NCBI GenBank assembly: GCA_900755895.1
Contig: CAAEIG010000042.1
Coordinates: forward strand, 1-30,818
Length of the DNA stretch: 30,818 nt
Source of the DNA: Clostridia bacterium
GTDB lineage: Bacteria > Bacillota > Clostridia > Oscillospirales > Acutalibacteraceae
Direction: 5' to 3'
The position numbers were made by a program, and so were the translations under genes. Position 1 is the stretch's first letter. Each line of letters begins with the position of its first letter. Shown here piece by piece: positions 1 to 8,047 of the stretch. Below the pieces are notes generated by a model. It saw only the letters and a program-made list of their open reading frames with translations, was not told the origin of the DNA and did no database searches.

Positions 1-864
1 CTGTTTTGGGTCCACCGGACCGGTGAGGACCTGCCATTGCTGCTGGGGTACCTCTCCCAGGAGGGCTTGCTGGAGGGGGATTCCTGGGCGCTGGTGGACA
101 GCGGCTGGATGGGCACCACCCAGGAGACCTTGAGCGAGACCCTCTCCCTGCTGGGCGGGCAGGGGAAGGTGCGGGGCCTGTACGCAGGGCTGTACCGGGC
201 TCCCCAGCGGGGGGCCTGGGACGCCTGCTTTTTTCGTCCCGGCAGGGAGCTGGGGGTCCAGGCCCGGTTTGAGCCCAGCCTGTGGGAGGCCATCTCCACA
301 GCGCCCCAGGGGATGACCCTGGGGTACAGCTGCCGGGATGGGGAATTTTATCCCCTGCTGGGTCAGCCACCGCTGACCGCGTGGCGCATTGCCCGGATGG
401 GGGAGGAGTTTCTCCAGTACGCCAAGGAGCTTGCACGGTCCGGGCCGGAACCTGGCAGGACCAGCCCCCAGCGGATTCGGGCCATGACCCAGGTGATGGC
501 CCATCCCACGCTGGCCCAAGCCAGGGAGCTGGGAGCCCTGCCCTTTTCCCCCCGAGCAGTGGAGGGAACCGCCGAACCCTTAGCTCCCTGGGTCAACTGG
601 GAGACGGAGGTCCCGGGAAGACTGTGGTCCCGGGTGCTAGGACGGCAGAAGCCGCTGCCCAGCCCCTGGATGCCGGGCAGCGCAGCCCTGTATAGTCCCT
701 GCCCCAGTCGGGAGTTTTGCGCTTTGGATAGGCTGCGCTTAGCCAGGGTTTTGGGACTTGCTTGGCGGCATCTCGCCAATGGAAAGGAGGGAGCTTCATG
801 GAAAGAGCAGAAAAGCGGCGCCAGTATTGGTTCGTCATCCAACAGCTCACCCTGCGGGAGCTGA
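1..864 (+). CDS. C-terminal part of a COG5610-like HAD/glycan-cluster protein (5' partial)
   Basis: The reading frame is open from the first base, so the N-terminus lies before the window; about 287 residues are visible. The segment VDSGWMGTTQETL near residue 33 matches in style the segment VDIGWAGSGAWSL in the full-length HAD protein at 2324-4264, so I read this as the C-terminal half of a paralogue (COG5610 family, found in capsule and polysaccharide loci). No catalytic HAD motifs are visible because they would sit upstream. The last 22 codons overlap the next gene (start 798) by 67 bp and are low-complexity (Ser/Gly-rich), so the tail may be simple read-through. It is the first visible gene of a co-directional glycopolymer operon. 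The family assignment is moderately sure; the biochemical role is not known. Confidence 0.6.
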   Translation: MFWVHRTGEDLPLLLGYLSQEGLLEGDSWALVDSGWMGTTQETLSETLSLLGGQGKVRGLYAGLYRAPQRGAWDACFFRPGRELGVQARFEPSLWEAISTAPQGMTLGYSCRDGEFYPLLGQPPLTAWRIARMGEEFLQYAKELARSGPEPGRTSPQRIRAMTQVMAHPTLAQARELGALPFSPRAVEGTAEPLAPWVNWETEVPGRLWSRVLGRQKPLPSPWMPGSAALYSPCPSREFCALDRLRLARVLGLAWRHLANGKEGASWKEQKSGASIGSSSNSSPCGS

Positions 865-1571
865 AGCGGCGGTATGCCCGTTCCGTACTGGGGGTGGTGT
901 GGAGCGTACTGAATCCCCTGTTGTCCATGGCAGTGCTGTCCCTGATCTTCTCCCAGATGTTCCGCCGCTCCATTGAAAATTACCCCATCTACTACCTGAC
1001 CGGGTATCTCCTGTGGCAGACCTTCACCACGGCCACCCAGACTGCCATGACCACCTTGGCGGACAACCGTCCTCTGCTGCTGCGGGTGAAGCTTCCTCTG
1101 GAGGTGTTCCTGTTCACCAGGTGCTGTACGGCTCTGGTGAACCTGGGGTACTCCCTGATTGCCTATGGGGTGATGCTGGTGGTGTTCCGGGTGACCATCC
1201 AGTGGACCATACTTTTTCTGCCGGTGATCGTGCTGTGGTTGGCGTTGTTCTCCTTGGGAATCTCCTTTGTGTTGGCGGCGGCGTACCTGTTTTTTGGGGA
1301 TGTGAAGCATCTGTATTCCGTGGTGCTAACCATGTGGATGTACTGTTCCGCCATTTTTTACCCGGCGGATCAGTTGAGCGGGCCTATTCGGAGCTTGGTA
1401 GAGGCCAACCCCATCTATCTGTTTATCCGCTGTCTCCGGGCCGCGGTGATGGAGGGCCTGCCCCCCACCCTGTGGGAGCTGGTGGTGATGGCTCTGTGGG
1501 GAGGGGGCACAGCTCTGGCGGGCTGGGGGATCTTCCGGGCCCTTCGAAATCCCATGTTGGTGCGATTGTGA
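798..1571 (+). CDS. ABC-2 type polysaccharide export permease (TagG/Wzm/KpsM-like)
   Basis: This 257-residue membrane protein begins with the cytoplasmic helix typical of the ABC-2 polysaccharide family (LTLRELKRRYARSVLG, then a W-LNPLL segment) followed by about six hydrophobic segments. Such permeases export undecaprenyl-linked or lipid-linked glycans across the cytoplasmic membrane with a separate ATPase, here encoded directly downstream. The start at ATG 798 is chosen because AAAGGAGG lies 7 bp upstream; an in-frame TTG at 762 has no such site. It overlaps the end of the preceding gene and is followed within 10 bp by the ATPase. TagG, Wzm and KpsM cannot be separated from sequence alone; with the CMP-sugar genes in the cluster a KpsM-like role is attractive but inferred. 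Confidence 0.9.
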   Translation: MERAEKRRQYWFVIQQLTLRELKRRYARSVLGVVWSVLNPLLSMAVLSLIFSQMFRRSIENYPIYYLTGYLLWQTFTTATQTAMTTLADNRPLLLRVKLPLEVFLFTRCCTALVNLGYSLIAYGVMLVVFRVTIQWTILFLPVIVLWLALFSLGISFVLAAAYLFFGDVKHLYSVVLTMWMYCSAIFYPADQLSGPIRSLVEANPIYLFIRCLRAAVMEGLPPTLWELVVMALWGGGTALAGWGIFRALRNPMLVRL

Positions 1572-1581
1572 GGTGATCCGG

Positions 1582-2307
1582 ATGCCAACGGTGATACGTG
1601 CCCGCCATGTGACCATGGAATTTCTCCGAGGAAACCGCACCCCCGGCAGCCTGAAGGAGCTTCTGGTGAGGGGCCGGGGGAAGGTCTCCCGGTTCCGGGC
1701 TTTGGACGACGTGAGCTTTACCGTGGAGCAGGGGGAAGTGATGGGAGTTGTGGGCACAAACGGCTCCGGGAAGAGCACCCTGCTCAAGATCATCGCCGGA
1801 GCGCTGACCCCCACCGACGGCCGCATGGATGTCCGGAGGGAGGATGTGCAGCTGCTGACCTTGGGGACGGGGTTTGACCCGGAACTTACCGGTCGGGAAA
1901 ACGTGTTTCTCAACGGGGCCCTCATTGGCAGGAGCAAACGCTTTTTGCAGGAACACTACGACAGCATTGTGGAGTTCGCAGAGCTTTCCGACTTTATGGA
2001 TCAGCCGGTGAAAAACTACTCCTCGGGCATGGTGTCCCGGCTGGGGTTTGCCATTGCCGCCGCCGGGGAAGCCCCGGAAATCCTCATTTTGGACGAGGTG
2101 CTCAGCGTGGGAGACATGTTCTTCCGCAAGAAGAGCGAAGCCCGTGTCCGAGAGCTGATCCATGGAGGTTCCACCGTGCTGATCGTCTCCCATTCTCCCG
2201 GCGTCATCCGGGAGAACTGCAGCAAGGCCATGTGGCTGGACCACGGAAAGCTGCGGGCCATGGGAGATCCCAAGGAGGTCTGCACCCTGTATGAGAAAAG
2301 TCAGTGA
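1582..2307 (+). CDS. ABC-type polysaccharide export ATPase (TagH/Wzt/KpsT-like)
   Basis: This nucleotide-binding subunit (241 residues) powers the permease encoded at 798-1571. Walker A is GTNGSGKST (about residues 58-66), the signature is YSSGMVSRL (about 146), and Walker B is LILDEVLSVGD with D171/E172. The N-terminus (TMEFLRGNRTPGSLKE) and the ENVFLNG and KNYSSGM segments are typical of TagH/Wzt/KpsT. The length is that of the bare ATPase, with no C-terminal glycan-recognition domain as in long Wzt or TagH proteins, so chain-end recognition is not expected here. ATG 1582 is preferred over the in-frame GTG 1573 because GAGGTG lies 6 bp before 1582. The next gene follows at 17 bp. Confidence 0.92.
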   Translation: MPTVIRARHVTMEFLRGNRTPGSLKELLVRGRGKVSRFRALDDVSFTVEQGEVMGVVGTNGSGKSTLLKIIAGALTPTDGRMDVRREDVQLLTLGTGFDPELTGRENVFLNGALIGRSKRFLQEHYDSIVEFAELSDFMDQPVKNYSSGMVSRLGFAIAAAGEAPEILILDEVLSVGDMFFRKKSEARVRELIHGGSTVLIVSHSPGVIRENCSKAMWLDHGKLRAMGDPKEVCTLYEKSQ

Positions 2308-2323
2308 CCAGGGAGGAAACCCT

Positions 2324-4264
2324 ATGAAAGAACGAATCTACCAAATGCTTGCCGCTCGTTCCCCCCAGGGACGGGAGCGGTATGAGGCCCTGCGCCGCCA
2401 GGGAGTTCCCCGGCTGTGGGCCGCTCCGGCGCTGTTGGGAGGCAAGCAGAAGCTGTTCTCCCTGCCGGAGGGTGGGGAGGCCGCCCAGTGCCTGCGGGAG
2501 CCTCCCTTGTTGTTGGCCCGGCAGCTGGCTGCTTTTGACGTGGTGTCCTTTGACTTGTTCGACACATTGCTGCTCCGGGCGGTGCGCCGCCCAGAGGATG
2601 CTTTTTCCCTGATGGGAGCCAAGCTGTACTTTCCGGATTTTCAGCGTCTGCGAGTGGAGGCAGAAGCGTTGGCCCGCCGGCGCAAGGAAGCCGCCTGGGG
2701 TACCGGGGAGGTGACCCTCCGGGAGATTTGGGAGGAGCTGTCCATCCTGACTGGCCTTTCCCCGCAGGAGGGCATGGATGCGGAGTTCCAGGTGGAGCGA
2801 GCCTTGTGCCGGGGAAATCCCTATTTTATCCCAGTGGTCCAGGCCCTCCGGCGGGAGGGCAAGCCTCTGTGCCTGCTGAGCGATATGTACCTGCCGGGGG
2901 AGTTTCTTCAGGACTTGGCGGAAAAGGCCGGGTTTGGGCACTTTGATAAGGTGCTGGTCTCCGGGGAGGCCGGAGTTTCCAAGGGCAACGGCGGGCTGTA
3001 TGAGCGGCTGCGTAGGGAGTTTCCCACCGGCACCCGGATTGCCCATGTGGGGGACAATCCCCACTCGGACGGGGAGATGGCTGCCAAGCACGGCATGACT
3101 CCCTTTCTCTATGGGAACGTCCATACGCAGGGAGCTGCCTACCGCCGGGGGGACATGTCCCCGGTGGTGGGCAGCTTGTGGCAGGGCATGACCGACCGGC
3201 GGCTCCGCTGCGGCTTGGGGAGTTCCCGGTTGTTTGAGTACGGCTATGCCTATGGAGGTCTGTTTGCCCTGGGTTATTGCCGGTTTGTCCGTCAGTGGGC
3301 GGATTCCCACGGTGTGGACCGGCTGCTGTTTCTCTCCCGGGACGGGGAGGTGCTGCTGAAGCTCTACCGCCGGCTGTATCCGGAGGATTCCCGCCCGGTG
3401 TACGCCTACTGGTCCCGGTTGTCTGCTGCCAAGGTCACTGCCGGGCTGTTCCCCCAGGACTATTTCCGCCGGTTCCTGGTGCATCGGGCGGGGCAGGGGG
3501 TCACCCTGGGCAAGGCCATGAGCAGCATGGAGCTCACCCCTCTGCTGCCGGAGCTGTGCCGCACCCTGGGAGCGGAGCCGGGAACCCCCTTGACGCATAA
3601 AAATACCGGGGCGGTCAAAGACTATCTTCGTGACAACTGGAGCCGGATTCTGGCCCTTTATGAACCTCAGCGCCAGGGGGCCGGCGCCTATTATCGCCAG
3701 CTGCTGGAGGGCAGTTCTCACGCAGCGGCGGTGGATATTGGCTGGGCTGGCAGCGGGGCTTGGAGCCTTGCCGCAGCGGTGGAAAAGCTCTGGCACATCC
3801 CCTGCCAGGTGGATGGCCTGGTGGCGGGCACCAATTCCGCCCACAGCCCCGAGCGGGACGCCGCCGAGCCCCTGCTCCTCAGCGGAAGATTGGTCAGCTA
3901 CCTGTTTTCCCAGGGGCAAAACCGGGATTTGTGGCACTTTCACAATCCCCGCCGGGGGGACAACCTGTTCTGGGAGCTGCTCCTGGGCGGGGAGGAGGGC
4001 AGCCTGCGAGGCATTTATCCGGACGGAGACCAAGGCTGGCGCATGGAACTGGGGGAGAATCCCCACCCGGCCCAGATTCGGGAGATCCACCGGGGACTTT
4101 TGACCTTTTGCCGGGAGTTTACAGAGTTGGAGGAGACCCTGGGTATGACGCTGCCCATTTCCGGCAGGGACGCCTACGGCCCCATGCTGGAGCTGCTCAG
4201 TGAGAAAAACGCCCCGTACCGCCGGAGATTGGAGGCGCTGCTGGATGAACCAGGGATCGGATAA
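2324..4264 (+). CDS. COG5610-like HAD hydrolase with C-terminal glycan-cluster domain
   Basis: This two-part protein has 646 residues. The N-terminal half (about 70-290) is a HAD phosphatase-like domain: motif I is FDLFDTLL with D77 and D80, motif II is LLSDMYLP, a motif III Lys lies in GVSKGN, and motif IV is VGDNPHSD with D244 and D249. All catalytic positions look intact. The C-terminal half (about 300-646) contains FLSRDGE and VDIGWAGSG and resembles the partial protein at 1-864. COG5610 proteins are common in capsule and teichoic-acid loci, but their reaction is not firmly established. ATG 2324 follows AGGGAGG by 7 bp; the upstream ATG 2291 inside the ATPase gene lacks a site. It overlaps the next gene by 20 bp. 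A phosphatase or glycosyltransferase bifunctional role is inference. Confidence 0.75.
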   Translation: MKERIYQMLAARSPQGRERYEALRRQGVPRLWAAPALLGGKQKLFSLPEGGEAAQCLREPPLLLARQLAAFDVVSFDLFDTLLLRAVRRPEDAFSLMGAKLYFPDFQRLRVEAEALARRRKEAAWGTGEVTLREIWEELSILTGLSPQEGMDAEFQVERALCRGNPYFIPVVQALRREGKPLCLLSDMYLPGEFLQDLAEKAGFGHFDKVLVSGEAGVSKGNGGLYERLRREFPTGTRIAHVGDNPHSDGEMAAKHGMTPFLYGNVHTQGAAYRRGDMSPVVGSLWQGMTDRRLRCGLGSSRLFEYGYAYGGLFALGYCRFVRQWADSHGVDRLLFLSRDGEVLLKLYRRLYPEDSRPVYAYWSRLSAAKVTAGLFPQDYFRRFLVHRAGQGVTLGKAMSSMELTPLLPELCRTLGAEPGTPLTHKNTGAVKDYLRDNWSRILALYEPQRQGAGAYYRQLLEGSSHAAAVDIGWAGSGAWSLAAAVEKLWHIPCQVDGLVAGTNSAHSPERDAAEPLLLSGRLVSYLFSQGQNRDLWHFHNPRRGDNLFWELLLGGEEGSLRGIYPDGDQGWRMELGENPHPAQIREIHRGLLTFCREFTELEETLGMTLPISGRDAYGPMLELLSEKNAPYRRRLEALLDEPGIG

Positions 4265-5213
4265 GGTGCTGTATCACAGCATCAGCTCCTACCAGCTGTT
4301 GGAGGTCCTGCTCCACCGGCAGCTGTTTCACCCGGAGAGCTGGGCCGTGCTGCTGCTGCCGGATTTTATTGCGGAGAAATACCCCCAGTGGCAGCAGCTG
4401 GAGCGCCGCGGCTTTTTCAATGAGGTGCGGCTGTTCCCCTATCTGCAGATCCCCCATGGAGACTCCCCCCAGGAGGCGGATCGGATTGCGTCCCAGGCCT
4501 GCGAGGCCTACGACCGTTTGGACCTGCCCCCCTTGGAGGAGTTCTCCAAGCGGTATGTGGCCGGAGCTCAGTTCTATTTTTCCCTGGTGCTTTTGGAGCG
4601 GGGCCTGCCCTTCTCCTTTTTTGAGGATGCTGCTGGAACCCTCAGCCGTCCCCAGCGGGAGGCGGGGATCCTGGCGGCAAAGTTTCCGGTCCACGCGGCC
4701 ATCGCCCAGGAGAGATGTCTCTTTTCCGGGCAGAATCCACTGATCCGGGAGGTGTTCTGCTGTGGGGAAGCCCAGACGGGACCGGTATCCCTGGCCTGTC
4801 CCCTGTGGGATTTCTCCGTGGAGCGTGCCCTGCAGTGCGTCCCTCCCGGCTGGAGGAGGAAGTTGGTGCGTTTCTTCCTGCCCTATTCCCTGCATACCCA
4901 GGCGGACACCATCCTGTTGACCCAGCAGCTCTCCAATTTAGGCTTGATGACCCAGGAGCAGCAGCTGGAACTGTACCGGTCCCTGTGGGAGGGGCCTCTG
5001 CAGAGGGCCAAGCTCTTGGTGAAAAAGCATCCCGATGACCCCCTGGACTACCGCCAGGCATTGCCCGGAGCGGAAATACTGAGCCAGCCCTTTCCAGCCG
5101 AGCTGCTGCCCTATGCCTTTCGGGGGAGGAAACCCCGGCGGGTGTGCGGGCTGAATTCAGCGGCCTTGGCTAATTTGGGAGGGAGTTTCCAGGTGATGCG
5201 CCTGGGGAAGTAA
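4245..5213 (+). CDS. Putative CMP-sugar glycosyltransferase, bacterial sialyltransferase-like (GT52/polysialyltransferase type)
   Basis: This 322-residue protein opens with LYHSISSYQLLEVLLH, the kind of N-terminus seen in GT52 and polysialyltransferase-like GT-B enzymes. Three elements shared by bacterial sialyltransferases can be placed: an acidic motif E127-D128 followed by A-A-G131, an HP pair at H262-P263 (VKKHPDD), and a serine motif at S305 (LNSAAL). The acidic motif carries an extra alanine compared with the usual D/E-D/E-G. The downstream gene has the same three motifs at similar spacing, so the two are paralogues. ATG 4245 has GGAGG 9 bp upstream; ATG 4200, deeper in the preceding gene, does not. 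A CMP-sugar donor fits the KdsB-like gene in the cluster. Donor and acceptor are inferred. Confidence 0.6.
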   Translation: MNQGSDKVLYHSISSYQLLEVLLHRQLFHPESWAVLLLPDFIAEKYPQWQQLERRGFFNEVRLFPYLQIPHGDSPQEADRIASQACEAYDRLDLPPLEEFSKRYVAGAQFYFSLVLLERGLPFSFFEDAAGTLSRPQREAGILAAKFPVHAAIAQERCLFSGQNPLIREVFCCGEAQTGPVSLACPLWDFSVERALQCVPPGWRRKLVRFFLPYSLHTQADTILLTQQLSNLGLMTQEQQLELYRSLWEGPLQRAKLLVKKHPDDPLDYRQALPGAEILSQPFPAELLPYAFRGRKPRRVCGLNSAALANLGGSFQVMRLGK

Positions 5214-5237
5214 TCTTGTGAAAAGGAGTAATGCGTG

Positions 5238-6317
5238 ATGGGAAGATCCCTCTATATAGCCAGCTCGGTGTATCACCTGCTGACGGAAGTAAATCTGCGC
5301 CGGCGGGAGTCCCCTAGCTTGGAGGGGGATCTGGTGCTCACCGATGCCACTCCTGGACTGCAAGCGCTGGCGCCCCGCCTGAGGGAGAGTGGACTGTTTT
5401 CCCGAGTGTTCACCGCCAATGTCCAGGAGCTCGCCCAGCGGTTCCCCATGAACCGTGGGGAGGCCGCCTCCTGCTTTGGAGAGTGGCGCACTCACCTGCG
5501 GTGGATCCTTGGGGAGGAGCTGGAGGCGGAGTACGACCAGGTGTTCTTCTCCAATTTTGACTGGCTGGCACGGCTGTTGGCCCTGAGGCTGGATTGCCCC
5601 TTCTTTTGGGTGGAGGATGGCTTTTCCAGCTATGTCATTGACTTCCTCCGGGAGGACCGGGCTGCGGTAAACCGCCTGCCGGAGACGGATGCCCTGCGCA
5701 GAAAGCTGGCCGCCGTACTGCTCTACGAGCCGGGATTGGCCATGCGGGGGGACGGGGTGGAGAGCCGCCCCCTGCCCAAGCTCTCCCGGGAAGATACCCA
5801 GCTGCGGCACACCTTGAACTTTGTGTTTGACTATCACCGGCCCCGGTGGGTGCCCCCGTTTTTGTTTTTGGAGCAGTCCTTCCGGGCGGAGGGGATCCAG
5901 GGCAACGATCTGGAGCTGATGGAGCTGTGCCGCCGGACGGTGGGACCTCAGCAGTTTGGGGTGAAGCTCCACCCCCGCAATGGGGATTGTCTGCCCCAGA
6001 CCTTGGGTCTGTCCCGTCCACTGGACTTGGCAGTGCCCTGGGAGCTGTTTCTTCTCAATGAAAGAGAGCTTCCCACGGTGATGACAGTGTGCTCCAATGG
6101 GGCGTTGTCTGCCAGACTGTGCCTGGATTTGGATGTGGATACGGTGCTGTTGTACCGGCTGTACACCGGGAAGGTGCTGTGGAAGGAAAACGACGTCCTG
6201 GCCCGGTTTTTGGAGGCGTACCGGCGGCGGTACGCGGGGAGGCGCACCTATGTGCCGGAGACGGAATACGAGCTGCAGGATATTCTGCGGCACCTGGGAG
6301 GGCAGAGCGATGGTTAA
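5238..6317 (+). CDS. Putative CMP-sugar glycosyltransferase, bacterial sialyltransferase-like, second copy
   Basis: This 359-residue paralogue of the preceding protein starts SLYIASSVYHLLTEVNLR, similar to the opening of GT52/polysialyltransferase-like enzymes. It has the canonical acidic motif E126-D127-G128 (VEDGFSS), the HP pair H245-P246 (VKLHPRN) and a serine motif S286 (VCSNGAL), the set used for catalysis and CMP binding in bacterial sialyltransferases. All three key elements are intact, so it is the better candidate for the active enzyme of the pair. ATG 5238 follows AAAAGGAG by 9 bp; GTG 5235 is also possible. It overlaps the downstream GT2 gene by 8 bp, consistent with translational coupling. 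The actual sugar (sialic acid, Kdo or another ulosonate) cannot be read from sequence. Confidence 0.65.
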   Translation: MGRSLYIASSVYHLLTEVNLRRRESPSLEGDLVLTDATPGLQALAPRLRESGLFSRVFTANVQELAQRFPMNRGEAASCFGEWRTHLRWILGEELEAEYDQVFFSNFDWLARLLALRLDCPFFWVEDGFSSYVIDFLREDRAAVNRLPETDALRRKLAAVLLYEPGLAMRGDGVESRPLPKLSREDTQLRHTLNFVFDYHRPRWVPPFLFLEQSFRAEGIQGNDLELMELCRRTVGPQQFGVKLHPRNGDCLPQTLGLSRPLDLAVPWELFLLNERELPTVMTVCSNGALSARLCLDLDVDTVLLYRLYTGKVLWKENDVLARFLEAYRRRYAGRRTYVPETEYELQDILRHLGGQSDG

Positions 6318-8034
6318 AGTATCGGTGATTATTCCCGTGTACGGGGTGGAGGCCTTTTTGGAGCGGGCGGTGGATTCCGCTCTCCGGCAAACCCTGGAGG
6401 AAAAGGAGATCATTTTGGTGGATGACGGCAGTCCCGACGGCTGCCCCGCCATCTGCGACCGCTATGCCCGGGAATATCCTGGGCTTGTCCGGGTGATCCA
6501 TCAGGAGAACCAGGGCTTGGGTATGGCCCGCAACGCAGGAGCCGCAGCGGCAAAGGGGGAATACCTGGCCTTTTTGGATTCCGACGACACTGTGGAGCCG
6601 GAGATGTACCAAGCTCTCTATGAGAAAGCGGTTTCCGGGGACTATGACATGGTCATGTGCGACGTGCGCATCCTCTATGTGGACGAGGGCCGGGAGACCG
6701 TGGTGCAGAGCTATTCCCGAGAAGAGGTGGACCTGGGGGATTACATCGCCAAGGGCAACAATATCACCTACAGCGTGAACAAGCTGTTTCGGCGTTCCAT
6801 CTGGCAGGAGCACCGGTATGAGAAGATGCTCTTCGAGGACATTGCCCTGATCCCCTCCCTGGTCACCCGCTGCCGCAGGCTGGGCTATGTGCCCCAGCCC
6901 TTTTACAATTATTACCGCCGGGGAGGCACCATCTCCACCACCCAGACCGGGGCCATGGTGGACGTGGTGCGGGCTTTCCGTGCCTTTCTCACCCAGTGTG
7001 ATCCGGCCTACCGGCAGGAGGCCGTTTACACCACAGCCAGACAGCTGCTGTGGAATATGACCCAGTCCCGGCCCCTGTTCCTGCCGGACTTCATCACCCT
7101 GCTCCGGGAGTTCGAGGCGGATTTCCGCTTGAATCCCTATTTGAAACAGGATGAAAAGACCGCCAAAGTCCTGGAGTTTCTGGAACAGCCCGTGATCCCG
7201 GAGCGCTTTATCTGCGTCCACTGCCACAGGGAGCTGCCCGAAGCCCTGAGAGAGGCGCTCCAGTTCAACTTTCCCCAAGGGGAGCTGGTGGAGCCGGGGG
7301 AGGGTTGGCTCTCCCGGGAGGACCTTCCCCCCTGCGTGAGGGAGGCGGCGTCCCTGGGACATTGGCGGTTTGTGGAGGAGTATCTCTCCCTGTTGGCGCT
7401 GTGGGAGGGGGGTGGGGTGGTGCTGTCCCCGGAAGCGCTGCCCCAGTTGAATTTGAAGCGCCGCCGCCTGGAGCACTGCTTCTTCGGCTTTGAGACGGAG
7501 GAGGAGCTGACAGACCTGTGCTTTGGGGCGCTGCCCCGCCACTATGTGATCCGAGCCCTGCTGGATTCCTACAGGGACGACCGGATCTACAACCGGGCGT
7601 TTCTGCCCCTGACCCATCGCCTCCGGGACTTTTTCATCACTCGGTTTGGGGTCAAAATGAACGGTCACCGTCAAATTCGGGAGGGCGTTTCCATACACCT
7701 GCCCAGCGTCCTAGCCTATGACCTCCACGATGGGGAGAACTGCTGCAAGCGGAACCTCCCCGCCCCGGAGGGCTTTGAAGTGGTCCGGGAGGAGGTCCTG
7801 GCCCAGTGGTCCGGGAGAATTCTGGAAAACTGGGACCTGTATAAGCGGGAGCGGGATAAAAAGCTGCCCCTCACTGCCAAGGCGGGCAAGACCTCCGCAA
7901 CCGGCGGAAAGGGCCTCTTCACCCGGGAGCAGCTGGACGCCGAAGCCCGCCGGGTTGCTCAGCTTTATGAGAACTCTACCAGTTGGAAAGTGACCAAGCC
8001 CCTGCGGGCAGTGGCCAAACTTTGGAAAAAATAA
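6310..8034 (+). CDS. GT2 glycosyltransferase fused to a degenerate GT32-like domain
   Basis: This protein has 574 residues. Residues 1 to about 260 are a GT-A family 2 glycosyltransferase: VSVIIPVYG at the start, nucleotide-binding VDDGSPDG (D38-D39) and the metal-binding DxD in FLDSDD (D90, D92). Residues about 299-480 resemble the GT32 (OCH1-like, DXD sugar-binding) fold seen in capsule genes: CVHCHRELP, then LLALWEGGGVVL, FFGFE, and HYVIRALLDSYRDD. Where GT32 enzymes have D-x-D after the Gly-Gly stretch, this protein has S373-P-E375, so the second domain is probably not catalytic by the usual mechanism. The C-terminus ends in YENSTSWKVTKPLR, a tail common in surface-glycan transferases. 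ATG 6310 overlaps the previous gene. The GT2 call is firm; the GT32 reading is a pattern judgement. Confidence 0.8.
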   Translation: MVKVSVIIPVYGVEAFLERAVDSALRQTLEEKEIILVDDGSPDGCPAICDRYAREYPGLVRVIHQENQGLGMARNAGAAAAKGEYLAFLDSDDTVEPEMYQALYEKAVSGDYDMVMCDVRILYVDEGRETVVQSYSREEVDLGDYIAKGNNITYSVNKLFRRSIWQEHRYEKMLFEDIALIPSLVTRCRRLGYVPQPFYNYYRRGGTISTTQTGAMVDVVRAFRAFLTQCDPAYRQEAVYTTARQLLWNMTQSRPLFLPDFITLLREFEADFRLNPYLKQDEKTAKVLEFLEQPVIPERFICVHCHRELPEALREALQFNFPQGELVEPGEGWLSREDLPPCVREAASLGHWRFVEEYLSLLALWEGGGVVLSPEALPQLNLKRRRLEHCFFGFETEEELTDLCFGALPRHYVIRALLDSYRDDRIYNRAFLPLTHRLRDFFITRFGVKMNGHRQIREGVSIHLPSVLAYDLHDGENCCKRNLPAPEGFEVVREEVLAQWSGRILENWDLYKRERDKKLPLTAKAGKTSATGGKGLFTREQLDAEARRVAQLYENSTSWKVTKPLRAVAKLWKK

Positions 8035-8047
8035 GGAGGGAGCTGCT

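Noticed and set aside
2204..4090. Long minus-strand open frame (628 codons)
   Set aside because: It mirrors the HAD gene; its composition is Gln/Pro/His-rich without domains and has no ribosome site. It is an effect of high GC.
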